Of a stretch of 13,260 nt of DNA, positions 1 through 6,229 are shown one piece after another. Position 1 is the stretch's first letter. Each line of letters opens with the position of its first letter. Both the position numbers and the translations under genes were made by a program. The notes beneath the pieces were generated by a model that was not told the origin of the DNA, did no database searches, and saw only the letters and a list, made by a program, of their open reading frames with translations. The stretch is from JAUIAI01 sp049680625 (GTDB lineage Bacteria; Pseudomonadota; Gammaproteobacteria; Burkholderiales; Burkholderiaceae_E): NCBI GenBank assembly GCA_049680625.1, contig JBAUID010000125.1, positions 1 to 13,260 on the forward strand, written 5' to 3'.

Positions 1-84
1 GTGTACAACCGGCCAATCGGTATTCAGGCCGAGGTGCGGTTCATCAATACTATGTTTGGTCTAGCGAACAGAACCATGACCTAA
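1..84 (+). pseudogene. possible C-terminal end of an IS6-family transposase (cut by window edge)
   Basis: An open frame enters from the left edge and stops at a TAA at 82-84. Its last residues include VRFINTMFGLA, which resembles the short hydrophobic tail that ends many IS6-family transposases. The stop lies about 40 bases before an IS6-like terminal repeat read in right-end orientation, which is where a transposase C-terminus should be. Only 27 codons are visible, so homology alone does not prove it; the position relative to the repeat and the IS6 N-terminal remnant at 1149 carries most of the argument. Whether the copy to the left is complete cannot be seen. Confidence 0.4.
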
Positions 85-112
85 ATGGGGCAGGGACGCT
101 GAGTCAAATACT

Positions 113-126
113 TAATGCAACTGTCC
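113..126 (+). repeat. IS6-like terminal inverted repeat, right-end orientation
   Basis: TAATGCAACTGTCC matches the reverse complement of the segment at 1084-1097 at 13 of 14 positions. IS6-family ends typically read GG..CTGTTGCA going inward, so this copy is the right end of an element lying to its left. The 14-base match to a second copy in the opposite sense nearly 1 kb away is seen directly; the family assignment rests on recall of IS6 termini. Confidence 0.5.
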
Positions 127-208
127 CTGACGAAGAGGGCGCCCGCGCAAGTCGTCGCAGGCGGCTTAAGGCCCCGATTGGCCCCATGGCGCCGTTTGGG
201 TGTCATAC

Positions 209-237
209 TTGTCGCGTACGGCTAATTGCCGTACAAT
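209..237 (+). promoter_or_regulatory. sigma70-like promoter of the toxin-antitoxin operon
   Basis: A -35 box TTGTCG (209-214) and a -10 box TACAAT (232-237) are separated by 17 bases. A start 6-8 bases after the -10 falls at 243-245, directly on the ATG of the antitoxin at 245. No Shine-Dalgarno sequence lies upstream of that ATG, so the transcript is predicted to be leaderless. Confidence 0.6.
216..234. promoter_or_regulatory. autoregulatory operator (7-bp perfect inverted repeat)
   Basis: GTACGGC-TAATT-GCCGTAC is a perfect inverted repeat with a 5-base spacer, filling the gap between the -35 and -10 boxes and overlapping the -10. DUF1778 antitoxins bind such palindromes through their N-terminal ribbon-helix-helix domain and repress their own operon with the toxin as co-repressor. 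The symmetry and placement are seen; the binding is inferred from the family. Confidence 0.7.
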
Positions 238-244
238 TGTCATT

Positions 245-535
245 ATGAAATCAGCAACCAAAGAGGCGCCCACGGCGCGGCTCGAAGCCCGTATCAGTGC
301 GGAGCTGCATGCGCAGATCAAGCGCGCAGCGCAGTTGCAAGGGCGCACGATGACGGACTTTGTCACCTCGGCCGTGCAGCAAGCAGCGCATCAGGCGATC
401 GAGCAAGCGGACGTCCTGCGCTTGTCTCAGGTCGATCAGGCCGCGTTTGCCCAGGCGTTGATGTCGGCGCCGGAGCCCAGCGAGGCATTGGATCGCGCGA
501 ATGAGCGGCGCCGTCAGCTTTTGCAGTCGGAGTGA
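245..535 (+). CDS. tacA: DUF1778 (TacA/KacA-family) antitoxin
   Basis: A 96-residue protein of the DUF1778 antitoxin family, expected to neutralise the GNAT toxin encoded next and to repress the operon. The N-terminal half (about residues 8-50) reads as a ribbon-helix-helix module: a basic strand with RLEARIS, then helices covering LHAQIKRAAQLQG and TMTDFVTSAV. The C-terminal tail (about 55-96) is acidic and Ala-rich, with the FAQALMSAPEPSEAL stretch typical of the toxin-binding segment. The ATG at 245 is preferred over an in-frame GTG at 200 because it starts just ahead of the RHH strand and because the GTG lies upstream of the promoter. The stop overlaps the toxin GTG start by four bases, indicating translational coupling. 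Two 60-base samples are 63% and 67% GC, higher than icmF, suggesting acquisition. Confidence 0.88.
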   Translation: MKSATKEAPTARLEARISAELHAQIKRAAQLQGRTMTDFVTSAVQQAAHQAIEQADVLRLSQVDQAAFAQALMSAPEPSEALDRANERRRQLLQSE

Positions 536-1038
536 ACGCAGCCCCTTTTCGGGTTCAGTTGCTCGATGCCGGCCACGATCGGGCGGTTTTTCAAAGTGAT
601 TCGGACGCACTGAATCGCTACTTTCACGCGCAGGTCACGCAGGACATTCGCCGACGGGTGACCGCTTGTTACGTCGTCGTGAACGAAGCGGACCAAGTGG
701 CGGGTTACTACACGCTGGCCGCCAGCAGTGTGTTGCTCAACGATTTACCCGCGGACCAAGGTAAGCGACTGCCCCGTTATCCGTCGGTGCCCGTGGTTCG
801 CCTGGGGCGCTTGGCCGTCGCTCAACGCTTTAAAGGGCAGGGGCTTGGGGGTGCGTTACTGGCCGATGCGCTGGATCGTGCGCAACGCGCCGAGATTGCC
901 GCCTACGCGCTGGTGGTGGATGCCAAAGACGAGTCGGCCGCGGCGTTTTACCAGCATCATGGGTTCACGCCGTTGCCGCAGGCGGTGCTCACGCTCTTTC
1001 GAGCGTTTGGGCGTCAAGCAATCGCCACGCGCGGGTAG
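532..1038 (+). CDS. tacT: GNAT-family acetyltransferase toxin (TacT/KacT type)
   Basis: A 168-residue GNAT acetyltransferase of the type that acetylates the amino group of charged aminoacyl-tRNA and blocks translation. The acetyl-CoA pyrophosphate loop is visible as LGRLAV followed by QRFKGQGLG (residues 98-106). Tyr140 in the AAFYQHHGF segment matches the catalytic tyrosine of TacT-type toxins. The length is normal for the family and nothing in the frame looks broken, so it is probably functional. It starts with GTG at 532, inside the antitoxin stop (4-base overlap), as usual for this two-gene operon. The gene ends 45 bases before the left end of an IS6 remnant. Which tRNAs are modified cannot be read from the sequence. 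Confidence 0.9.
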   Translation: MNAAPFRVQLLDAGHDRAVFQSDSDALNRYFHAQVTQDIRRRVTACYVVVNEADQVAGYYTLAASSVLLNDLPADQGKRLPRYPSVPVVRLGRLAVAQRFKGQGLGGALLADALDRAQRAEIAAYALVVDAKDESAAAFYQHHGFTPLPQAVLTLFRAFGRQAIATRG

Positions 1039-1083
1039 CGCGATTGATACCAGTGATGCGCAAACATTGGACGCGTCATTTCA

Positions 1084-1097
1084 GGACTGTTGCATTA
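1084..1097 (+). repeat. IS6-like terminal inverted repeat, left-end orientation
   Basis: GGACTGTTGCATTA resembles the IS6-family end consensus (GG, one or two variable bases, then CTGTTGCA) and pairs with 113-126 at 13 of 14 positions. It sits 65 bases before the ATG of the transposase remnant at 1149, a normal distance for an IS6 left end. Confidence 0.6.
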
Positions 1098-1148
1098 CAG
1101 GCGGTGTGGCCTGAGTATGGTGCCGATTTTACTGCGGAGACCGCACCG

Positions 1149-1342
1149 ATGCGCCCAAACTCACTGTTTAAACGCCACCTGTATGGCCCTGAAGTGATCC
1201 TGCGCGCGGTGCGATGGTATGCCGCTTCGGCTTGTCGTACCGGGATGTTCGCGATTTGCTGGCCGAGTACAGGATTGACGTTGAGGCGAGCACCATCTAC
1301 CGATGGGTACAGAAGTTTGAGACAAAGTTGACGTTAACGTAA
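1149..1342 (+). pseudogene. IS6-family transposase, N-terminal remnant with frameshift
   Basis: From ATG 1149 the frame encodes FKRHLYGPEVILRAVRWY, the conserved start of IS6-family transposases. Right after WY (1215-1220) the homology moves to the frame starting at 1220: CRFGLSYRDVRDLLAEY and then STIYRWVQKF, the helix-turn-helix region that follows RWY in intact members. A single lost T in a TAT-TGC junction at about 1220 explains the shift. The second frame stops at 1340-1342, and recognisable homology ends near KFE (about 1320). The whole DDE catalytic domain is missing. This is therefore a dead fragment of about 60 codons out of roughly 230-240 in the family. Confidence 0.82.
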
Positions 1343-1349
1343 ACGTCAA
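1328..1349. promoter_or_regulatory. palindromic operator resembling LiuR/MerR-family sites
   Basis: An 8-bp perfect inverted repeat, TTGACGTT and AACGTCAA, is separated by AACGTA; the centre itself contains GTTAACGT. Repeated TTACGT/AACGTAA cores are the pattern I recall for LiuR-type MerR regulators of branched-chain amino acid and acyl-CoA catabolism. The site starts where recognisable IS6 homology stops and lies 200 bases upstream of icmF, whose substrate isobutyryl-CoA comes from valine. The symmetry is certain; the regulator is inferred, and none is encoded in the window. Confidence 0.6.
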
Positions 1350-1356
1350 GTAATCT
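1328..1356 (+). promoter_or_regulatory. candidate promoter overlapping the palindrome, driving icmF
   Basis: The left arm of the palindrome supplies TTGACG (1328-1333), a 5-of-6 match to a -35 box. TAATCT (1351-1356) lies 17 bases further on as a weak -10. Transcription would begin near 1363 and give a leader of roughly 190 bases before icmF. A regulator on the palindrome would sit between the two boxes. No other convincing promoter was found before 1550. Confidence 0.4.
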
Positions 1357-1423
1357 TGCGATCATGCCATTAAGCCGTCTGTTCTTTGCAGACTCGGCCT
1401 GCTGGCTCAAAATGGCTTCAACC

Positions 1424-1547
1424 ATTAACGATTAACCTGTTGGCTCCATGCCAATCGGTTCATTAATGATTCGCACGGCCCGGCAACTGATACGGTATCG
1501 GCCCTTCCGTGCCCGCTAACGCACTAACGTTTAAACCCGGTTAAACC
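1424..1547. repeat. cluster of short TTAAC/CTAACG repeats in the icmF leader
   Basis: The leader holds three pairs of short direct repeats: ATTAACG/ATTAACC in tandem (1424-1437), CTAACG twice with 8-base periodicity (1516-1521, 1524-1529), and TTAAACC twice one helical turn apart (1531-1537, 1541-1547), the last ending just before the icmF ATG. There is no purine-rich Shine-Dalgarno sequence before that ATG. No gene is seen between 1343 and 1549. Confidence 0.35.
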
Positions 1548-1549
1548 AC

Positions 1550-4500
1550 ATGACTGATTTGTCCGAGGCAAAAGCACTTGCCCAGTATCGACCAACTAAT
1601 AAGGTTCGCTTTGTCACGGCGGCATCGTTGTTTGACGGCCATGACGCCTCAATCAACATCATGCGCCGTATTTTGCAAAGCATGGGTGCCGAAGTTATTC
1701 ACCTGGGGCACAACCGTTCAGTAAATGAGGTGGTGACCTGCGCTGTCCAGGAAGATGCGCATGCGATTGCTATTTCTTCTTACCAGGGTGGTCATGTTGA
1801 ATACTTTAAATACATGATTGACCTGCTGCGCGAGCGCGGCGGTGCCCACATTAAAGTTTTTGGCGGCGGTGGTGGCGTTATCGTGCCGGCAGAAATCAAA
1901 GAATTGCACGACTACGGGGTCAGCAGAATTTTCTCTCCGGAAGATGGTCAGCGTCTGGGTCTGCAAGGCATGATTGGTCAGATGCTGCAACAAAGTGATG
2001 CCGATCTGTCACCGCATGCGCCGTCAGATGCCACTGCTCTTGCCGGCCACGGCGAACCGAACTGGCGGGCTCTCGCCCAACTGATTACCGCGATTGAAAC
2101 CGGTAGTGCAGATCCGGCGGTTATCAAGGAAGTGTCCGCATTGGCTGATAAATCTGACATACCTGTCCTGGGTATTACGGGTACCGGCGGGGCGGGTAAA
2201 AGCTCACTGACCGACGAGTTGATTCGACGCATCCGTCTGGACTTATCCGACGCATTGCAGATTGCCGTCATATCGATCGATCCGAGTCGCCGTAAATCGG
2301 GTGGTGCCTTATTGGGTGACCGGATTCGAATGAACGCTATTTACCCCTGGCCAAAAGCCAAAGACGATGGTCGTCGGGTGTTTATGCGGTCGCTGGCTAC
2401 CCGGGAGGCAGGCAGTGAAGTCAGTCAGTCCCTGCCCGGGGTAATTGCGGCCTGCAAGGCCGCCGGCTTTGACCTGGTGGTGGTCGAAACTTCCGGTATT
2501 GGCCAGGGTGATGCGGCAATTGTTGAGCATGTCGACTTGTCGATGTATGTAATGACCCCGGAGTTCGGCGCAGCCAGTCAGCTGGAGAAAATTGACATGC
2601 TGGATTTCGCTGACATCGTGGCGATTAATAAGTTTGATCGCAAAGGTGCTGAAGACGCGCTGCGCGATGTCGCCAAACAAGTGCAACGCAATCGCGAAGC
2701 GTTTACGGTTGCTCCAGACCAAATGCCGGTTTACGGCACCCAGGCGTCCCGCTTTAATGATGACGGGGTCACCGGTTTATATCTTGCGCTCAAAGCAGCG
2801 CTTGCAGAAAAATCACCTGCGTTTGCATCCCGGGCTGGCCCGGGTGCCCTGGGCGATCCGTCTGGTGCGGCACGTTTTTCCAGCCGCGCCAATGCGATTG
2901 TGCCACCTGCCCGGGTCCGTTATCTGGCCGAGATTACCGACACTGTGCGCGCTTATAAAGCCCGGGCTGTGGCAAATGCCGGTCTTGCTCGTGAGGCGCA
3001 ACACCTGCGAGAGAGCCAGCGCATATTGTTCGAGGCGGTGCCGGAAAAACACCGGGCACGCGACGCCTTGCAAGAGCAGCTTGATAAGCGCCTGACCCGT
3101 ATTGACGCGGATGCGCGCGAATTACTGTCGTCCTGGCCGGCGCTCAAAGACGCCTACGCAGGCAGTCATTACGTGATGAAAGTGCGTGACAAAGAGATTC
3201 GCATTGAGCTGACCCGCGAATCATTATCGGGCACAACCATCAACAAGGTCGCGCTACCAACATTTGTCGACGAAGGCGAAATCGTCAAGTGGTTGATGCT
3301 TGAAAACGTACCCGGTGCGTATCCGTATACCTCAGGTGTTTTCCAGTTCAAGCGCGAAGGTGAAGACCCAACCCGGATGTTTGCCGGTGAAGGAGACCCG
3401 TTCCGTACCAACAAACGCTTTCATCTGCTGTCCAAATCTATGCCGGCCAAGCGTTTATCAACCGCCTTCGATTCGGTGACTTTGTACGGTCACGATCCGG
3501 ATTTACGCCCGGACATTTACGGCAAAGTGGGTAATTCCGGGGTGAGCATCGCCACCCTGGACGATATGAAAGTCTTGTACGGTGGCTTTGACCTGGTGGA
3601 CCCGGCAACCAGTGTCAGTATGACCATCAACGGGCCGGCGCCAACCATTTTGGCGATGTTCATGAATACCGCCATTGACCAGCAGATCGACGTGTTCCGC
3701 GAAGAGCATAAACGCGAGCCGGATGCTGAAGAAATGAGTGCCCTGCGCGCCCGGACGCTGTCGACGGTTCGCGGCACGGTACAGGCTGACATCCTCAAAG
3801 AAGACCAGGGTCAGAACACCTGCATCTTCTCTACCGAATTCAGCCTGAAAGTCATGGGTGACATTCAACAGTATTTTGTTGAGCACGATGTGCGCAACTT
3901 TTACTCAGTCAGTATCAGCGGCTATCACATTGCTGAAGCGGGTGCGAACCCAATCAGCCAGCTGGCGTTTACTTTAAGCAATGGCTTTACCTTTGTTGAA
4001 GCCTACCTGGCGCGCGGTATGGATATTGACGCTTTTGCGCCCAACCTGAGCTTTTTCTTCTCCAACGGTATGGACCCGGAATACACCGTTATGGGTCGGG
4101 TTGCTCGCCGCATCTGGGCGGTGGCGATGAAAGAAAAATACGGCGCCAACGATCGCAGTCAGAAGCTGAAATACCACTGTCAGACTAGTGGCCGTTCGCT
4201 GCATGCGCAAGAGGTGGATTTCAACGACATCCGCACGACCCTGCAGGCCTTGATTGCCACTTACGACAATGCCAACAGCTTGCATACCAATGCCTATGAT
4301 GAAGCCATAACCACCCCAACTGAAGAAAGCGTGCGTCGCGCTATGGCCATTCAGTTGATCATCAACCGTGAATGGGGTTTGGCCAAGAACGAAAACCCAA
4401 CCCAGGGTAGCTTTATCATTGATGAGCTCACCGAGTTGGTTGAAGAAGCCGTGCTCACCGAGTTTGAGCGCATTGCCGACCGTGGCGGGGTGTTGGGTGC

Positions 4501-4870
4501 GATGGAAACCGGTTATCAACGGGGGAAAATTCAGGATGAGAGCATGCATTACGAAATGCTCAAACATACCGGCGACTTGCCAATTATTGGGGTGAATACT
4601 TTTCGCAACCCTAATGGCGATCCGGTTCCCGAGACGCTCGAACTGGCGCGTTCAACGGAGCAGGAAAAACAAAACCAATTACAACGCCTGCAACAGTTTC
4701 ATGCGGCTCATGCTGATAACTCGGAGGCGATGCTGGCGCGTTTACGGCAAACCGTTATAGAAAACGGCAACGTGTTTGAGGTGTTAATGGATGCGGTTCG
4801 GGTGTGTAGTCTGGGGCAAATTACTGACGCCTTATTCGAAGTTGGGGGCCAGTACCGCCGCAGCATGTGA
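1550..4870 (+). CDS. icmF: fused isobutyryl-CoA mutase (B12 domain, G-protein chaperone, mutase)
   Basis: An adenosylcobalamin-dependent mutase of 1106 residues interconverting isobutyryl-CoA and butyryl-CoA, with its own GTPase chaperone fused in. The N-terminal B12-binding domain (about 15-145) has DGHDAS with His31 as lower axial ligand. The G domain (about 205-420) has a Walker A motif GTGGAGKS (211-218), ETSGIGQ (313-319) and NKFD (360-363). The mutase domain (about 560-1090) carries Phe611 in TRMFAGEG and Gln755 in GQNTCIF, where methylmalonyl-CoA mutase has Tyr and Arg; this pair marks the isobutyryl-CoA type. His876 in YHCQTSG matches the catalytic His of methylmalonyl-CoA mutase. All motifs are intact. 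The ATG start gives the usual short N-terminus but has no clear ribosome site. A cupin gene follows after 55 bases. Activity on relatives such as pivalyl-CoA cannot be excluded. Confidence 0.95.
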   Translation: MTDLSEAKALAQYRPTNKVRFVTAASLFDGHDASINIMRRILQSMGAEVIHLGHNRSVNEVVTCAVQEDAHAIAISSYQGGHVEYFKYMIDLLRERGGAHIKVFGGGGGVIVPAEIKELHDYGVSRIFSPEDGQRLGLQGMIGQMLQQSDADLSPHAPSDATALAGHGEPNWRALAQLITAIETGSADPAVIKEVSALADKSDIPVLGITGTGGAGKSSLTDELIRRIRLDLSDALQIAVISIDPSRRKSGGALLGDRIRMNAIYPWPKAKDDGRRVFMRSLATREAGSEVSQSLPGVIAACKAAGFDLVVVETSGIGQGDAAIVEHVDLSMYVMTPEFGAASQLEKIDMLDFADIVAINKFDRKGAEDALRDVAKQVQRNREAFTVAPDQMPVYGTQASRFNDDGVTGLYLALKAALAEKSPAFASRAGPGALGDPSGAARFSSRANAIVPPARVRYLAEITDTVRAYKARAVANAGLAREAQHLRESQRILFEAVPEKHRARDALQEQLDKRLTRIDADARELLSSWPALKDAYAGSHYVMKVRDKEIRIELTRESLSGTTINKVALPTFVDEGEIVKWLMLENVPGAYPYTSGVFQFKREGEDPTRMFAGEGDPFRTNKRFHLLSKSMPAKRLSTAFDSVTLYGHDPDLRPDIYGKVGNSGVSIATLDDMKVLYGGFDLVDPATSVSMTINGPAPTILAMFMNTAIDQQIDVFREEHKREPDAEEMSALRARTLSTVRGTVQADILKEDQGQNTCIFSTEFSLKVMGDIQQYFVEHDVRNFYSVSISGYHIAEAGANPISQLAFTLSNGFTFVEAYLARGMDIDAFAPNLSFFFSNGMDPEYTVMGRVARRIWAVAMKEKYGANDRSQKLKYHCQTSGRSLHAQEVDFNDIRTTLQALIATYDNANSLHTNAYDEAITTPTEESVRRAMAIQLIINREWGLAKNENPTQGSFIIDELTELVEEAVLTEFERIADRGGVLGAMETGYQRGKIQDESMHYEMLKHTGDLPIIGVNTFRNPNGDPVPETLELARSTEQEKQNQLQRLQQFHAAHADNSEAMLARLRQTVIENGNVFEVLMDAVRVCSLGQITDALFEVGGQYRRSM

Positions 4871-4925
4871 TTTGTAGTCGTATTTCTGATTTGTATTTAA
4901 CAGTAAAAGTTCGGAGGAACTGGCA

Positions 4926-5198
4926 ATGGACGTAGAAGCATTCAAAGCGCAACTGACCCGCGATGGTTACGATGAAATCGTCGAAAAAGAAATGCAAGCC
5001 GGCGTGTTTATCGATGAGCATACTCATCCATACGATGTGCGCGCGCTGGTATTAGGCGGTTCGGCCGTCATTGCCTGCGGCGGCGAATCAAAAACTTATG
5101 CTGCCGGTGACATTGTCGAGATGGCTGCGAATACGGTTCACACCGAGCAGTACGGTGATCAACCCTATAAGTTTCTGGTTGGCCGGCGAAACAAGTAA
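4926..5198 (+). CDS. small cupin-domain protein downstream of icmF
   Basis: A 90-residue single-domain cupin with a strong Shine-Dalgarno GGAGG at 4913-4917, eight bases before the ATG. Cupin motif 1 reads G26, H32-T-H34-P, D37 and G44; motif 2 reads G61-D and H72. His32, His34 and His72 could bind a metal, with Asp37 where many cupins have Glu. The protein is cytoplasmic, with no signal peptide. It lies 55 bases after icmF on the same strand with no terminator between, so co-transcription is likely. Its function is unknown: possibilities are a metal-dependent enzyme or a small sensor tied to acyl-CoA metabolism. Only the fold is assigned with confidence. Confidence 0.85.
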   Translation: MDVEAFKAQLTRDGYDEIVEKEMQAGVFIDEHTHPYDVRALVLGGSAVIACGGESKTYAAGDIVEMAANTVHTEQYGDQPYKFLVGRRNK

Positions 5199-5216
5199 GT
5201 AAAAAGACAATAGAAA

Positions 5217-5241
5217 AATGGCCTGCAATCAGCGGGCCATT
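5217..5241 (-). terminator. intrinsic terminator of the minus-strand dehydrogenase gene
   Basis: AATGGCC and GGCCATT form a 7-bp stem around an 11-base loop. Read on the minus strand the stem runs into TTTTCTATTGTC and another T run, a U-rich tail placed 27 bases after the dehydrogenase stop at 5268. On the plus strand the hairpin follows the cupin stop by 18 bases but has only a short TTAAAG tail, so termination there would be weaker. Confidence 0.6.
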
Positions 5242-5260
5242 AAAGAGCGGGCCGTTAAAG
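5231..5260. repeat. 15-bp tandem duplication
   Basis: AGCGGGCCATTAAAG (5231-5245) is followed immediately by AGCGGGCCGTTAAAG (5246-5260), 14 of 15 identical. The first copy includes the 3' arm of the terminator hairpin, so the duplication offers an alternative, one-mismatch pairing arm. Confidence 0.85.
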
Positions 5261-5267
5261 TCAGCGG

Positions 5268-6134
5268 CTAGCGAGATTCAAACCCTTCTTCCAGCATTTC
5301 GCTAACAAACAACTCGCCTTGGCCACATTTCACCGGCCGCTGCAATGCCTGCGACACCGCGGCTTGTAGTGCTGCGCCGTCCGGGTCGGCCGCCAGCAGA
5401 TCACCGGCATAGTCGACATCTTTACCGGCATTGGCAATCGAGAACATCTGGCCTTTGTAGTTGCCATGGATCGCATTACCAATCAAGCGCTCTAAAGAGC
5501 CGGAGCGGGCCGCGCCAGTCATCATAATTTCGTAAAGTGACGACCAGTCGACCCCGTGGCGTCTTGCTGCCCGGTAGGCCTGGGTAATTAGCTGACAGGT
5601 GCCCTGAGTCAGAAAATTGTTCAGCAACTTAGCCGTAATGCCGGTGCCCACTTCGCCAAAACGCACCACTTTTTTGCTGTAGTGATTCAGTATCGGCAAT
5701 GCCCGGTGATAGTCATCATCACTTGCGCCCACCAGCGAACCCAGTTCGCCTGCTCTTGCCTGTGGCGGGCCGCCAACCACTGGTGCATCAACATAGCCGA
5801 TGCCGTTAGCCTGCAGTTTGTCGGCAATTTCGCGGGTGATTTCCGGCTTGCCCGTGGTGACGTCAATGACCAGCTGGCCGCGACGCAGTGACGGCGCCAT
5901 TTGTTCGTATACCGCACGCATGGTCTCGCCCCGGTCAACACACAGCATTACGATGTCGACATCGGCAACCAGGGAGGCAATGTCGCTGGCTCGGCTGGCA
6001 CCGGCAGCACATAACTCATCAACCCGCACCGGATTGCGATTGGCAACGACACTCAGCGGATAACCCGCTGCCAGCAGGTTGTGGCAGATGCCGCTGCCCA
6101 TCAGGCCAACACCAATAAAGCCAACTTTTTCCAT
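5268..6134 (-). CDS. NAD(P)-dependent beta-hydroxyacid dehydrogenase (HIBADH/GLYR superfamily)
   Basis: A 288-residue oxidoreductase of the 3-hydroxyisobutyrate dehydrogenase / 2-hydroxy-3-oxopropionate reductase superfamily. The Rossmann start is GFIGVGLMGSG (residues 5-15). Asn32-Arg33 at the end of the second strand, where NAD-specific members usually have Asp, suggests NADP(H). Substrate-binding DVTTGKP (91-97) and DAPVVGG (116-122) are present, as is the catalytic Lys169 in GITAKLLNN with Asn172-Asn173. The start at 6134 is chosen because GGAG (6141-6144) lies seven bases upstream and the Rossmann strand begins at once; the frame stays open to 6230. It diverges from the SDR gene at 6286. 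Next to icmF, a role in valine or isobutyrate metabolism is attractive, but the NADP-type residues fit a semialdehyde or glyoxylate reductase equally well. Confidence 0.88.
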   Translation of the reverse strand: MEKVGFIGVGLMGSGICHNLLAAGYPLSVVANRNPVRVDELCAAGASRASDIASLVADVDIVMLCVDRGETMRAVYEQMAPSLRRGQLVIDVTTGKPEITREIADKLQANGIGYVDAPVVGGPPQARAGELGSLVGASDDDYHRALPILNHYSKKVVRFGEVGTGITAKLLNNFLTQGTCQLITQAYRAARRHGVDWSSLYEIMMTGAARSGSLERLIGNAIHGNYKGQMFSIANAGKDVDYAGDLLAADPDGAALQAAVSQALQRPVKCGQGELFVSEMLEEGFESR

Positions 6135-6164
6135 GTTTGTCTCCATGACTAATAAAAGTGGGTC

Positions 6165-6191
6165 GGTTTGCGGTTTGCGGTTTGCGTTTGC
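6165..6191. repeat. 7-bp tandem repeat (GGTTTGC x3 plus partial)
   Basis: GGTTTGC occurs three times without interruption (6165-6185), followed by GTTTGC (6186-6191). The tract lies in the divergent promoter region, about 30 bases upstream of the chosen dehydrogenase start. It would fall in that gene's leader, or alter its N-terminus if an upstream start were used. Confidence 0.85.
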
Positions 6192-6229
6192 GACACCGTT
6201 TTCTGAGCAGAGAAGAGGCTGGATAACCA

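Larger units (their letters stand above)
1..1327 (+). mobile_element. toxin-antitoxin cargo flanked by two same-orientation IS6-like remnants
   Basis: The left remnant (to about 126) shows a right end with a possible transposase C-terminus. The right remnant (1084 to about 1327) shows a left end with a transposase N-terminus. Both read on the plus strand. Together they bracket the toxin-antitoxin operon as IS6 elements bracket cargo in pseudo-compound transposons. The right copy is truncated and frameshifted, so the unit is probably immobile now. No 8-bp target duplication is shared between the bases just inside the two ends (127-134 versus 1076-1083). The left limit is outside the window. 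Confidence 0.45.

Noticed and set aside
251..610. 119-residue minus-strand frame over the antitoxin gene
   Set aside because: It is antisense to the antitoxin and to the toxin start, both recognised; the composition is rich in Arg and Leu, as in shadow frames.
728..1114. 128-residue plus-strand frame overlapping the toxin gene
   Set aside because: It lies in another frame of the intact GNAT gene and its sequence has no family features.
1044..1331. 95-residue frame taken as a whole gene
   Set aside because: Only residues 36-59 match IS6 transposase; upstream codons lie across the IS left end and downstream codons are out of frame, so it is annotated as a frameshifted remnant.
3974..4567. 197-residue open frame on the minus strand inside icmF
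   Set aside because: It is antisense to the strongly conserved mutase domain, has no recognisable domain and no ribosome site; it follows from icmF codon use.
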